Notes under the pieces: model-generated
The model's database searches: none
What the model saw: only the letters and a program-made list of their open reading frames with translations
Told to the model about the DNA's origin: nothing
NCBI GenBank assembly: GCA_949825065.1
Contig: OX463844.1
Location: forward strand, 496,001 to 560,000
DNA length: 64,000 nucleotides
Direction of reading: 5' to 3'
Source of the DNA: Odontocerum albicorne
Taxonomy: Eukaryota > Arthropoda > Insecta > Trichoptera > Odontoceridae
Shown here: one piece after another, positions 1 to 10,972 of the stretch
Layout: each line of letters starts with the position of its first letter
Numbering within the stretch: position 1 is the stretch's first letter
Translations under genes and position numbers: made by a program

Positions 1-508
1 TCCGCTGGTTTTTTGAATCACCTTTGATGTCTTTGTAATTGGAAGTTGATTCTGGGAATATTATTCTTTGTTGTATTTTCCATAATTTATTGAATTTTGA
101 TTGATTTAGAGAATAAGATTTGTGTTAAAAGAGCCCGTGTTCCTTTGTACATAGTCGAATGAATATTTCAATAATAAGATGGCCGTTTTGAATTTGAGAT
201 AAAAGAAAAAAAAGGTTTTCAGGTTTAATCGCGTATTATTTTGAACTTTTTTTTTAAATGCATTTTGATAGATAATATTTCATTCATTTATATGGAGCCC
301 ATTAATACACCCAAACTGTCACTAGAAATATTTAAAAGTATGGCTGGGAAACAACATTGTCTTATGCCTCATTACTTAAGATATCGATCTTTAGAGCCAA
401 TGGAGTATACACAAACTCGCAGTTCGTTATCAAACGTGTTGGCAATACTAGCGCAATAACGCTCACGCTTGTCCAACGCACGCTGGTGTTGTCCCAGACG
501 AACTGTTT
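1..508. other. AT-rich sequence without recognisable gene
   Basis: Short overlapping open frames on both strands show no family motif. No repeat or element boundary was seen. Confidence 0.5.
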
Positions 509-590
509 GACCTCCATGCCCTTGTTGATAAGACGCCTGTCTTGTAACCGTGGGGTTTCGAGTTCGGTTCCCATTGGGAAGATTTAAAAA
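509..590 (+). mobile_element. tRNA-derived SINE head, fragment
   Basis: Plus-strand tRNA-like head. 'GACCTCCATG' is followed by 'GATAAGACGCCTGTCTTG' and a box-B-like 'GAGTTCGGTTCCCATTGGGA'. The same order of motifs occurs in at least 15 other places in the window. The SINE body and 3' tail are missing here. Confidence 0.7.
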
Positions 591-834
591 AAATGTAATG
601 TAGTTTTCCCATTAGGTTTGTTTAACACATGTTCGGTTTCTTGGAGGAGATTGACTTTGTGAAAAAGTTGTTACAATAATTCTCTGATGTATGATGGACA
701 ACCCTCTGATAAATAAATAATTACCCTGATGATAATCTTAAGCAAATGAATAATTGATAGATAAACAGTAATTCGTTTGCTTCAGAATATTTCCATACGA
801 ATTTGAATCGGATACTATTAAAATATGCTAAAAA
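591..834. other. AT-rich spacer, nothing recognised
   Basis: No motif, tandem repeat or terminal repeat was seen. Confidence 0.5.
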
Positions 835-885
835 TATAGTCCACAATATTGTTTAAGTACCAACTTTGACGGATGGAAAGGAAAC
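835..885 (+). pseudogene. LINE C reverse-transcriptase C-terminal scrap
   Basis: A short stretch reading 'ATAGTCCACAATATTG...CCAACTTTGACGGATGG'. It matches the sequence before the MYGSETW motif of the LINE C relic near 8.88 kb. A SINE begins about 30 bases downstream. Confidence 0.55.
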
Positions 886-915
886 GTAGAATTGAGAAAA
901 GACTAAAAGCAAATA

Positions 916-1072
916 AATGGTGTGGAAATATTTTCCAACCAACCAGAAATATGTTAAAGAGACCTTACCAGAATGAAATCCTTTTAAAAAAATCAGGGTT
1001 CCAACGGGAATTAAACCCGCGATATCCAGATCGGGAGACAAGCGTCTTACCAACTAGGCCACTGAAGTCGTC
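916..1072 (-). mobile_element. tRNA-derived SINE, nearly full length
   Basis: Minus-strand SINE. The tRNA-like head (box A region 'CCTAGTTGGTAAGACG', box B 'GGTTTAATTCCCG') lies at 1000-1072. The body and the tail motif 'CTGGTTGGTTGGAAAATAT' lie at 925-955. The terminal 'GGCAATAA...CGCCAG' part of the tail is lost. Confidence 0.85.
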
Positions 1073-1840
1073 TTATCATGTAACATATGTACCTCCAAAA
1101 AGTAGAAAGGATAGGCGGGAGTCAACATCTCAAGAGAGACAGTCTCAGTAACGCGGTGATCGGAGACAATAGGTTAAACTTAAGAGAAAAAAGAAAAAGA
1201 AGATTGAAAGAAATGAAATCATAAAAATATAATGTAAAAATAAATTGGCCGAACAATATGTAGTTACGAATATTTACCCTTTTGAAGGAGATTAGGGAAA
1301 ATCGTTTTGTAAAACTTTGTTCGAAAAGTTGATCGCTTTATTCTGGGAAAATGGCGAAAGAAAATGATACAGTGACAGCAAATCTGAAACGGGATTGGAG
1401 AAAAATTGAACGTGGCAAGACAGTTATTCAATAAGTGGAGAGATTGGGATGGGGTGGGTGCCGGGTCGGTGGTGGTGGGGGTGGGGGTGGGGGCCAATTG
1501 GATCACGGCTGGCATTGCAACGAAATAATTTCATCAGAGCCAGGGGCGGGGGCGGGGGCTAATTCACCTTGGCGGTATTATATTTTATTATGCTCGTATG
1601 TCGGGAAGAAAAGGAGGATTTCGGGAAGACGTATTCATATGAGCATTATTAATGTAATCAGATTTGATGGCAACGTATTGAGGGCAGAGGTAGCGTACGC
1701 ACGTATGTGTGTGTACAACAGTATTTCACAGCTGTATTTTTCATTGAAATAAAAGTTCACGTTGATTTCAATTATGGAAACATTATAATAAATATGTTTA
1801 TTTTATAGCAATAAACTCAATTAAGTGTTTCAATAAACTA
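1073..1840. other. No gene; contains guanine-run tracts
   Basis: An open frame over 1435-1752 is low-complexity glycine-rich translation of G runs and looks non-coding. The G tracts are listed separately. Confidence 0.5.
1438..1562 (+). other. G-run tracts, possible G-quadruplexes
   Basis: Two clusters with four or more runs of at least three guanines separated by one to a few bases, at about 1446-1493 and 1541-1559. They meet the usual sequence rule for a G-quadruplex. Such GC-rich tracts stand out in this AT-rich window. Folding and function are not shown. Confidence 0.5.
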
Positions 1841-1845
1841 TATGA

Positions 1846-2290
1846 CGCGATTATGTATGGCTCAGAATGCTGGACTATGTACAGGTCCTACTCTAGGCAA
1901 CTTGAAACAGCAGAAATGCGAATGCTTAGGTGGTCGGCAGGAGTATCAATGAAAGATAAAATTAAGAGCTCACGCATTCGTGGTAGCCTGGGAGTCACTG
2001 ACATAAACAGTAAGCTGGAAGAGTGACAGCTGAGATGGTACGGGCAAATAAGACGGAGCCATCAGACCATACGGCAAATCAGGCAATGTCCGTGGATCTT
2101 CCTCGACAGCCGTCCAGAGGAAGACCAAAGAACTCCTGGATAACTCAATGCTCCAAAATCCTGCAGATAAACGGCCTAGATGAAAACGACATCCAGAACC
2201 GAAGAACATGCAACCTGAGAACGAGAAGAGCCGATACCAACAGCCTACCTAGGCAATGAGTTGGGACAGCGCCAGGAAGAAGAATAAACT
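1846..2290 (+). pseudogene. LINE A reverse-transcriptase C-terminal relic
   Basis: C-terminal end of a non-LTR retrotransposon polyprotein. It carries MYGSECWTMYRS, EMRMLRWSAGVS and LPRQPSRGRPKNSW, the usual order for the segment after the RT domain. It is closely related to the better-preserved copy at 23.06-23.57 kb. Compared with that copy it has an in-frame stop (about 2024, in 'GAGTGACAG') and a one-base loss near 2058 that shifts the frame. The copy ends in 'CCAGGAAGAAGAATAA', so the 3' tail is a GAA-type repeat rather than poly(A). It is 5'-truncated and not functional. Confidence 0.85.
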
Positions 2291-2321
2291 ATATGAATTA
2301 TTTAACACTAATTAGAGGACA

Positions 2322-2525
2322 ATTTTTAAAACGCCATTTAAAGAGCAAACTCTCTAGGTACTGTTACTCGGGGCACGAACTCTCTGGATACTGTTACTCG
2401 GGACTCGAACTCTCTGGATACTGGTACTCGGGACTCGAACTCTCTGGGTACTGTTACTCGGGACTCGAACTCTCTGGGTACTGTTACTCGGGACTTGAAC
2501 TCACCATTATTAACAAATTAGAAAT
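2322..2525 (+). repeat. Dispersed repeat with internal 30-bp tandem array (about 5 units)
   Basis: Units of 30 bp (ending 'GTTACTCGGGACTCG') repeat about five times at 2345-2504. The flanks ('ACGCCATTTAAAGAGCAAAC' and 'CACCATTATTAACAAATTA') match those of a one-unit copy at 7521-7595, so this is one dispersed element with a variable tandem core. The array encodes LSGYCYSGLE repeats on the plus strand, judged non-coding. Confidence 0.75.
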
Positions 2526-2719
2526 ATTACAAAATAAAATTCATATAAGTTGAGTGCAAAGACAGGAAGGTAGGAACTGCGGTCATTATATTAAGTACTT
2601 TCCGGCATTTGCATATGTGTTTTCAATTCTTAAAGGCAGTTTATGTGCTTCACTGAATAAAATGCAATATCTGAAAGTAAAATGACAGCAGAGATACAGT
2701 TATAGACAAAATATATTTT

Positions 2720-3056
2720 ATCTCTTATAAAAAGTATGCTTTCACTTAAAAGTAAAAGAGGTTTCATAAAACGTTTACCTTTACAAAAATGTATATGAAA
2801 ATAATGCTGTATTTTACAAAAATTTAACTATCCTGTATAAAAGTATACTATATCTTATAAAACAGTATACTGTGACTTACAAAAGTATACTAACCCTTAT
2901 AAAAACTATACTATCCCAACTAAAAACAATACTATCCCTTTTAAAATGTAAACCATCCCTCACACAATATATACCACCCCTAATAAAATTATATTATTCT
3001 TTACACAAAGCATACCATCCCCTATAAAGCCTTGCATCCCGTATAAAGCATGCATT
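2720..3056. repeat. Degenerate minisatellite, unit about 25 bp
   Basis: The loose motif 'AGTATACTATCCCTTATAAA' recurs about a dozen times with substitutions and small indels. It looks like an old, decayed tandem array. Confidence 0.6.
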
Positions 3057-3565
3057 GGTGATGTCGACATATAGTATGACACCAATATGGGAATAACGCG
3101 CATGCCGAGACCTAACATGAACCGTATTATCTAACTCTTAACCAGATATGGAATCTTTTTTGGACATTATTAAAAATCGTACCTGAAACTCTTTCGTAAA
3201 AGCATGCGTTTTAGCAACAAAGTAACGCATGTCAGAGTATTCTCAGAACTCGAGAGAAAACCGATAGTTATGTTTCATAATTTAACCCACGATCCGATTT
3301 AAATTATGAAAAACTTGCTGCTGAATCAAAGTTTTGATCCGGCAACAAGTTTCACAATATTACGATGATAGCCTTCGATGATTTCCTTTCTACATTTAAC
3401 TCTAGTTCAATAATTATTTTCTCCTACGTTATAATACAAGTCACGTATTTCTACTACATTTATCAAGCTTTTATAACTCATTTCTAATATTTACCTTTTA
3501 ACTTCATTCCAATGCATAAAGTACCTGTGAAAACGCGATCATATAACTTCATACCAGAAGATGTT
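3057..3565. other. AT-rich spacer, nothing recognised
   Basis: No open frame with family features and no clear repeat. Confidence 0.45.
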
Positions 3566-4172
3566 GAACTGATTGAATGTTAGAAATAGACGCCAAATTC
3601 ACACACGGTCTCTATTGTATAATCTCCTTAACTGTCCTGCCGCCCCTTCTTATCTCACCGAAAATTTTCAGCGTCTTTCCAATCGTGGATTAGCGCTACG
3701 CTCAAACAGAGATTGCCTATTGGCCTTTTCATTTCACCGCTCTTTGTTTTTTACGTCATCCTTTACTGTCCATGCAGTGAGACTATGGAATCAGTGATAA
3801 ACCAATATAAGACTCACTCTATCCTTGGCGTGCTTAAAAAACCTCTCAATTTCTAGTCAGTAAAATAACGTGTTTCATTCCCGATTTTTCTTTTCCTTTC
3901 CTCTTCCCCATCCCTTCCTTTTCTTTTGATTGATGATATCTCAATTTATGTGAAAAATAATGTTCGGGTGATTGTCCGTCTTTGTGGGGTTCGTGGGCAT
4001 GTGATCACGTATATGTTAATGGATTTCGTGGGGGTGGATAGTCATTTGAACGATTTGTGCAACCATGCAACTTGCTTCATTTACTTTTGTCTAGTTGATT
4101 GGAAGAGATTGCCCGCCAGCTCGCCAGATTGTATTTGCAATAAAAGTGTTAAATAAATAAATAAAGGTAAAT
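3566..4172 (+). pseudogene. LINE D 3' end: ORF2 C-terminus plus 3' UTR
   Basis: 5'-truncated non-LTR retrotransposon. Residues from 3573 read through LLYNLLNCPAAPSYLTE and end with FFTSSFTVHAVRLWNQ. This is the C-terminal 'FTVxAVRLWNxLP' pattern common to LINE reverse-transcriptase proteins of insects. A stop follows WNQ, where the second copy (32.2-32.8 kb, minus) continues into LQTNIRLAPSLACFKK. The 3' UTR runs to 'CGCCAGATTGTATTTGC' and 'AATAAAAGTG', then TAAATAAATAAATAAA. The last part matches the SINE tails in this window. Not functional. Confidence 0.85.
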
Positions 4173-4185
4173 ACTGCAATATTAT

Positions 4186-4365
4186 TTTTTAAGACGCTTG
4201 TCTTCCAGTCTCGGAATTGTGGGATCAATTCCTGTTCTAGCCTAGATTTTTTTCAAAAGGATTCTAGTCTGTTTTTCATTTAAGACGTCTTAAAATCAAT
4301 ATGGTTTATGGAAAGATATTGCCCAATGCCAATAAGCTCGCAAGGTTGTAATGTAAACAACGAAA
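4186..4365 (+). mobile_element. tRNA-derived SINE, diverged, nearly full length
   Basis: Plus-strand SINE lying almost directly after the LINE D poly(A)-like tail. It has a head with 'AAGACGCTTGTCTTCCAG' and 'GGGATCAATTCCTG', the linker 'AAGGATTCTAGTCTG', and the tail 'GGAAAGATATTGCCCAATG'. The last part, 'CTCGCAAGGTTGTAATGT', is diverged. Confidence 0.75.
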
Positions 4366-4730
4366 ATGTAATATTACACAATATTACACAATACTCGTAT
4401 GTTGTAAAAAGCGAAGAGAATAAAGTGTTGTGAAACGAACACATTCAGTACCTCGTTCTTTTATGTATGGTGTAATATAGTTGATGAATTTATTTACGCA
4501 CCAATTTAGCTTTCCCAAGATAAAGATAAAACAGAAATTCACACAAAACGCTTGGAAATGTGCATCACAGGCTGTTTTGGCCAGATTTTATAAGAATACG
4601 AGATATTTCGTCAGATAAATTTAAGAACAGTGGCTTTTAAACTGTTGTGAGATATATAATAATATTTCATAAAATATATTTATTTCTTAAAATGTACACA
4701 CCCTGAAAAGCGAATTATTAATATCTTAAA
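4366..4730. other. AT-rich spacer, nothing recognised
   Basis: No element ends or coding motif seen. Confidence 0.45.
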
Positions 4731-5070
4731 GTATATTAAATTTGATATATGGAAGTAAAACGTGGACATGGAAAAATACTGAAAGAAACCGAATAAATGC
4801 TGTAGAAATGCTTGCATTGAGACGAGTACGCGAGGTGACAATGTATGTCAGAATACAGAATGAAGTAATTAGGTATTAATATGAAGTAAGGTAGTTTAGG
4901 CAGATATAACGAATGCATAGAGAAAGACTAACAAAACCAATTTACAGTATGAATGTGAGTTGACGGCTTAGAGTAGAAGATCAAGGATGTATGGGTAGAT
5001 CAAGTGAATGATACTTTGTAGGAGTTGTCTGAGAAGATGTACGGATGTAGGAAAGGCGGAAGGTATGTGC
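4731..5070 (+). pseudogene. LINE C C-terminal relic
   Basis: Reads, with frameshifts and stops, IYGSKTWTWKNTERNRINAVEM, then VRIQNEVIR, then LTKPIYSMNVS, then WVDQVND. This is the same order as LINE C at 8.7 kb and around the 36-bp satellite. It is a useful single-copy reference, because the segments that form the 36-bp and 40-bp arrays elsewhere are present once here (about 4850-4880 and 4935-4960). 5'-truncated and dead. Confidence 0.75.
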
Positions 5071-5299
5071 CCCGAAAAGAAAGTCTGGTGCTCTCATCTC
5101 GATAGGAAAACGGTATGTATTGTTTACCATGGTAATTAGCGTTTTCCTTCAATTCATGAAAAGATTCATAAAATAACTAACAAAGAGAAGAGGACTCTTT
5201 ATAAACTAAATATGTACATATAAATATATTATTTTTATTGTGTTAATCCATATTTTTAAATAACGAAAAGGTATTACGTACAATAAGGAGGTTCATAAT

Positions 5300-5740
5300 T
5301 ACTCCACGAGAAGTCACGACAACTTTAAGCTTCGAAAACCCAAAGTGTGATAAAAGTAAGATAAATGCAGTAGAAACGAGACCGTTGCATAGAATGCATA
5401 GAAAAACAATAAACGATAAAATAAAGAATGATGACATTATGGAACAATGCGGATTCAAAGAAGACGCAGTGCTTAAGATGAAGAAAAGAGTAGTGAGATG
5501 GTTTAGTTACGTAGCAAGAATAATTTATTAAACATTTGCAAAATAATCTTAACTTTAGTGCACGTATAGAAGATATGAGAAGTTTATGAAAAACGTGGTT
5601 AAATCAAATAAATGGAATTCTAGAAGAGGGTAGAGTGAAAGTCTTTCTTACAGGAGAGTATACATGACGAGGTGTATGGACATGCTAGAAGCAAAAGGTT
5701 GTATTGTATTACACTTTCGTTGAGTACAGTATAATCTGGC
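5300..5740 (+). pseudogene. LINE relic related to LINE C
   Basis: Broken frames give KINAVETRPLHRMHRK, then KNDDIMEQCGFKEDAVLK, then KKRVVRWFSYVARI, then RIEDMRS and KTWLNQINGILEEGRVK. This is the order of a LINE C-terminal region of the 'RIRNExIRxxCG...LRWFGH' type. The unit corresponding to the 36-bp satellite is present once and is diverged. Confidence 0.7.
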
Positions 5741-5827
5741 GGATTCATTGCAATGTGGCGATCTCTCCAAACCGGTAAGAAAGATGCTAAATACGAGTAC
5801 ACAATAAGTTAAAATCAGACTAGAAAC

Positions 5828-5928
5828 CGTTTAAAAAAAAAAACCTGGGTTCCAATGGGCATCGAACCCATAGCCCCCGGATTGAGAGACAGGCGTCTTA
5901 TCAATTAGGCCATGGAAGTCGTGTAGAC
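5828..5928 (-). mobile_element. tRNA-derived SINE head
   Basis: Minus-strand head: 'GGCCTAATTGATAAGACGCC' through box B 'GGTTCGATGCCCATTGGAAC', then 'CCAGG' and a poly-A/T run. The 3' tail is absent. Confidence 0.85.
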
Positions 5929-7520
5929 AGAATGAAGTGGAGATTTGTTAATTCTTACTACCCCAACACGGACAAGGCATTATCTTCGAAAGTCGAATTG
6001 TAACACATATGATATATTTTTATGAAAAAAAATATGATAGTAAACTTAAAACTAGGTCATTGTTACGTGCGCCTCTATGTTTGTGGAGCACTGTGCAAGG
6101 ACCAATAAGCAGGGCCGAGCCGCCCAGTTTTATTATTCAGTGCGCGTACGCATTTAATAGCTCCCTACAGGGCGCGGGACAGTGCCGGCGCAGACAGAGG
6201 GCAGTTTAATAATATTATTAATTATTTTAATGACCAAAATCTTATTTTTTTCAGCCATTTAGGTTAAAACATTTAGATTTTTATCTTCCATCTTCTTTTA
6301 TTCAGATATTGTTTGGGAAGAGACTAAGTTTTATCAGATTCCCCTCTATTTTTTATCAGGGATATGTTGTCTTTCCGAATCGATATATTTTTACGGTTAC
6401 CTGGATTAATCTGCAGGTCACATTTCGCGGTGCAGCGATGATGACCGAATCAATTATTTCAGAAGTGATCTCCACTCAGCCTTACATCGGTTCATCTTCG
6501 GACCGATTGGCTACGATTGGACCGATTGGTTTTCAGGGAAAGTACTGACAACTTCTGGGTTGTTTAAACTCCAGGCCTCAACCTGTTTTATTTACAGCGC
6601 TGCGAGTTATTTTCCTTCTCCCGTGACGTCAGATCTTAAGTCTATCGTCGCTATTATTGATAGCACTCTGATGTGTCGCCATCGGAAGAGTCCCTTCTTC
6701 GCCACTACGTGACGTTACGTTCATAAAAAATAAAGAAAATTTCGATCTTCTAGTGTATATCGCGCTGAATGGGGACTCATTTTGTTCTCCATAGCAGCGT
6801 GGGTGGTAGTGGGATCGAAAAGAACAATTAGGATATTCTTAGGTCTTCCTCTGTATATGTTAATTTGTTTTTAATTCGTAGTCATCAATTTTCGTGGTTG
6901 ATTTTTTTGATTTCTTGTAATATCTCGTGTAAATATCTCGATTATATGAATTTTATTTCGCCTACTCCTGAATAGCTGCATACATGTTTGTCCAAACCAC
7001 CGTCGCAGGTTCTTTAACCTTAATGTTCGTCTCCTTCCAGGATACCCCTGAATTTTGAGATGTACAATTTTCATAGCAATTGTCATAAAGGGAAAAATAT
7101 ATTTAAATCGTAGCCCTAGGGTATGTTTGGCTTAGAAGTTGGCCGAATATTCAGAGGCATTACATCTTCTACGTGTATCGTCAAGGTGCTTTAAAATATA
7201 CGTTACAAAATAATACGTGTATATATTTTTCCCATCACCACAGTAGCAAATCTCCTCCGTGGTCTGGTTGGTGTCGAAACATGTTTGTCAGGTAACAATA
7301 CTTACACGCGTCGGGTATGCGTGCTGTTTCTTCACGTGCGATTAGTGTTACTAACACGTTCAATGACCAGCCATGAGTTACAAGCCTAATTCCGTACTTA
7401 TAAACCCCGAAGACTCGATTACTGGGGCTGAAGAAAATATTTCTTTCCTGGCAAGCTACTTAAAATATGTTGGAATAACCAATATAAAGATTTCGAAGTG
7501 TAAATCTTAAAGACAATTTT
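5929..7520. other. About 1.6 kb without recognisable element
   Basis: Short open frames only. A GC-richer patch at 6060-6200 is noted but unassigned. Confidence 0.4.
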
Positions 7521-7597
7521 ATGAGCGCCGTTTAAAGAACAAACTTTCTTCAAGGGTGCTCTAACTCGGGATTGGAACTCATTATTATTAAACAAAT
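7521..7597 (+). repeat. Second copy of the 2.3-kb dispersed repeat, single unit
   Basis: 'GCCGTTTAAAGAACAAAC' and 'ATTATTATTAAACAAAT' match the flanks of the 2322-2525 repeat. Only one 30-bp unit ('CTAACTCGGGATTGGAACTC') lies between them. Confidence 0.7.
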
Positions 7598-8700
7598 CAC
7601 GTCTCGCAGCTATAGCAGCGCCCGAGAAAAGCAAGTACAACACTTTCCTTGTACACAGCACAACCTGTGGGGTTACCACCATGCGGTAGCTCCCTCCAAT
7701 TAACCAAAAAGATTTTGATCAGGCCTTAAGTGAATGTCGACTGAAAACCTTTTTATTTAATCTAGTCTCAACAGGGCTCCGGGTCAGTAGACAGGCGTCT
7801 TTCTATCGATGCTGCGGAGTTCGTCTGGTATTTGTAGACAAATCTTGTTTTGACGTCGGGAACATGCTTTTAGCCTAGTTTTATTATATTCCATACATAT
7901 ACTCAGTTCTTTTTTGCGGTGGAGCGCAGTGGAATGGCGCTCCACCACCTTTTTTACGGTATGCAAAAAACTTGAGCAGAAGTGAGCAGAAGTGAGCATT
8001 GCGAAACAAACAAAGCCTGAAGATAATTATAGGTGTATACTACAGCAACAAAAAATAAAAATGAAATTTTTGCAATCAATAATGTTAATTTTATGAGAAA
8101 TTCGAAAATAAATATAATAATATTCTCGAAGAAAACTTAGCTTCTTGTCTTAAACGAAAAAAAAAAAACGTATCCCACTTAATTTTATTCAGAAATTTGT
8201 CGTAACTTTAATAAAAAAAGTTTTCTTGAAAAGCAAAATACTGAAAAAGAACTGTAACTCAATTTGCGCTTCAATCGGGAGATCACTCCGCCTGAAGTCC
8301 CCATCAATCTTATATCGATTGTAATCTGACTAGTTGTAGTGGCGGGGCGCTCCGGAGGCGGGAAGCTGTGCTGAGAGCAGGAGAGCAGAGGGAGGGAGAA
8401 CCATGTGAGGACTTGGAAATGAGAAGCTGTCAATTTTAATTTCAATCCGAAAGAAGAGAGAAAGAAATTTCTCGAAGAAAATTATTTATTAACGTTATAG
8501 TCGTGAGGTATAAAATAAAATCTATAAAAAGCATACATCATAAATGAGATATATCGATGAAACAGTATTTTTCACAAAATGTAAACGATCACTATATAAT
8601 TTTTATAGTAAATATGTGAAAGATTTTTAAAATACTCCAAAAGTCATTGTTATAGAAAAGTGTGAAAGGAAAAGTAAACGCGATATATGAGTGTTTATTG
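7598..8700. other. No recognisable gene
   Basis: A GC-richer patch occurs at 8338-8405. A SINE-head-like scrap near 7775-7805 is too short to call. Confidence 0.4.
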
Positions 8701-9100
8701 AAAGATTGGAGGATGTTGAGGATTCTGCTGTTTGGGTAGTATTTTCTCAGATGATAGAAGTGTTACGAGCGATATTGAATGGCGTGCAGTGATGGGAAAC
8801 AAAGTCAATGGGGTACTTAACATATATATACTCGTATGTATACTTAAACTGGAAAGTATCAAAATCTGTCAAGATGATAGTCCACAATAGTATTTAGTAT
8901 CAACTTTGATGTATGGGAGTGAAACAAGACTGAAAAGAGCCAAATAAATACAATGCACGCACTAAAAAGAACATATGGGTTGACAATGTGTGACAGAATA
9001 CATAATTAAGGGATTAGGGATGAATGTGAACCTAAGGTTGACGTGTTGAGTTAGCGCACGTAGTAAGAATTAATTAAGAAAAACTTAAAAAACAAATATA
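8701..9100 (+). pseudogene. LINE C reverse-transcriptase relic running into a satellite
   Basis: A decayed LINE C copy. It reads FCCLGSIFSDDRSVTSD and EWRAVMGNKVNGVL (the 'YLGSxFSDD' region of the RT C-terminal half), then LMYGSET, ALKRTYGLTMCDRIHN and GIRDECEPKVDVLS. It reaches KQIYSINVSG at about 9085-9115. Frame breaks and stops occur throughout. Its own coding sequence continues without a boundary into the 40-bp array, whose unit is the next stretch of the LINE frame. Confidence 0.8.
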
Positions 9101-9585
9101 CAGTATAAATGTGAGTGGAAGACATGGTGGAAAAGGAACAAAGTATAAATGTGAGTGGAAGGCGTAATGAAAAAGGAACAAAGTATAAATGTGAGTGGAA
9201 GGTGTGGTGGAAAAGGAACAAAGTGTAAATGTGAGTGGAAGGCGTGGTGGAAAAGGAACAAAGTATAAATGTGAGTGGAAGGCGTGATGGAAAAGGAACA
9301 AAGTACAAATGTGAGTGGAAGGCGTGATGGAAAAGGAACAAAGTATAAATGTGAGTGGAAGGCGTGGTGGAAAAGGAACTAAGTATAAATGTGAGTGGAA
9401 GGCGTGATGGAAAAGGAACAAAGTATAAATGTGAGTGGAAGACGTGGTGGAAAAGGAACAAAGTATAAATGTGAGTGGGAGGCGTGGTGGAAAAGGAACA
9501 AAGTATAAATGTGAGTGGAAGGCGGGATGGAAAAGGAACAAAGTATAAAAGTGAGTGGAAGGCGTGGCGGAAAAGGAACAAAGAA
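9101..9585 (+). repeat. 40-bp tandem array, about 12 units, derived from LINE C codons
   Basis: The unit begins 'AAAGTATAAATGTGAGTGGA' and ends 'AGGCGTGGTGGAAAAGGAAC'. In the LINE C frame one unit encodes SINVSGRRGGKG, the stretch that follows QIY in LINE C copies at 4.9 kb and 47.7 kb. Because 40 is not a multiple of three, the frame rotates each unit and returns every 120 bp. This produces long minus-strand open frames with a 40-residue period; I treat those as artefacts. Confidence 0.9.
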
Positions 9586-9607
9586 AATGAAATAGTGATA
9601 AAGTGAA

Positions 9608-9957
9608 TGTCGTATGGTCATGACCAGAGTATTGGAAGGCATTACTAAATGTCGTATGGTCATGACCAATTTATTGGAAGGCATTACTACATGTCGTATG
9701 GTCAGTTTATTGGAAGGCATTACTACATGTCGTATGGTCATGACCAGTTTATTGGAAGGCATTTCTACATGTCGTATGGTCATGACCAGTTTATTGGAAG
9801 GCATTACTACATGTCGTATGGTCAGGTCCAGTTTATTGGAAGGCATTATTACATGTCGTATGGTCATGACCAGTTTATTGGAAGGCATTACTACATGCCG
9901 TATGGTCATGACCAGTTTATTGGAAGGCATTACTACATGTCGTATGGTCAGGCCCAG
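9608..9957 (+). repeat. 42-bp tandem array, about 8 units
   Basis: The unit begins 'ATGTCGTATGGTCATGACCA' and continues 'GTTTATTGGAAGGCATTACTAC'. Two units are shortened or altered (near 9698 and 9823). A multiple of three, so open on both strands (MSYGHDQFIGRHYY on plus). It starts about 25 bases after the 40-bp array. It sits where LINE C would continue with its 'DQ-x-x-DxL' segment, but the match is too weak to claim that origin. Confidence 0.85.
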
Positions 9958-10844
9958 TTTGTACTCAACACAATAAAAGTGTTATACAATGTGAGAGAAA
10001 ATGTTTCCTCGTGGATACAACACACAAACAATAAAATTTTCTTTAACATTCTACTCGTAACGCCAAACAATAGAAGTTTACAAGTAATTCGCGATTGGCA
10101 TTTTATGATCAGATCAATGCAAATGTTTTTATGTATTGATATTCAATTTAATTTACATTTAAAAAAACTAATTTTGGTCCTAGGATGGCCCTGCAAGGAA
10201 ACCCTTTCAATATTATAATTCCTTGCCCAGAGCAAATAATTGAAGAACATTTTCCATTTTTCCGAGAAAAAACTTTGTTTCAATTATAATTTTGTAGCAA
10301 TGTAGGACGAATAAACAATTATTTGTTCTGTAACTCTTTCTCTAGGGGATCTTGTTTCCTGAGCTTAATTGGACATACTAACATCCAAACCTACCTACTC
10401 CAAACGTCTTTATCTGCCACGTTCCAACGGTAAACTTATATACGATATGGTTGTATTGGTGAAATTTAGATGGACTGAACATATGATACGTACGGACGAT
10501 TATAGACTCTCAAAATCGTTATATACGGGAAATAATGACTTCCTATCTATTTTTGTTATTTATAATTACTCAACTGCTGAAATACAAGACCTACGTGTAT
10601 GATCTACAAATATCTACTTGTTTCTACCTAATATGTGTATCTGCTGCTGCGGATCTTAGCAATACAACACAGAGGTCTAGGGAAAATGGCTTGCTCGTTA
10701 ATCGTATCAGATCGCAAACTGTTGTCACAGGGAGATGTCATCTTCTTTCGAGGACTGCTCAACTAAATCTACCATCTATTCAAATTAATGGCTGTGTGAT
10801 TCCGTATACCCGAAATGTTTAGAATCTGGTAATCCTTGTCGATA
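9958..10844. other. No recognisable gene
   Basis: Open frames at 10369-10822 show no family motif. Confidence 0.4.
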
Positions 10845-10972
10845 AATTATCGTGGTGGCGTAGTTATATCTCCGAATTATTGTTAAGGCGCAGTTATATC
10901 TCCGAATTATTTTGGTGGCGTAGTTATATCTCCAAATTATTTTGGTGGCGTAATTATATCTCCGAATTAAGT
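10845..10972 (+). repeat. 30-bp tandem array, 4 units
   Basis: The unit 'GGTGGCGTAGTTATATCTCC' plus 'GAATTATTTT' repeats four times with few substitutions. Confidence 0.85.

Noticed and set aside
1435..1752. 105-residue glycine-rich open frame
   Set aside because: Low-complexity translation of guanine runs; no start context or family match.
7770..7820. SINE head fragment ('GACAGGCGTCTT')
   Set aside because: Only about a dozen diagnostic bases; box B not found.
9051..10218. Long overlapping open frames on both strands
   Set aside because: Produced by the 40-bp and 42-bp arrays; the 40-residue period equals three 40-bp units.
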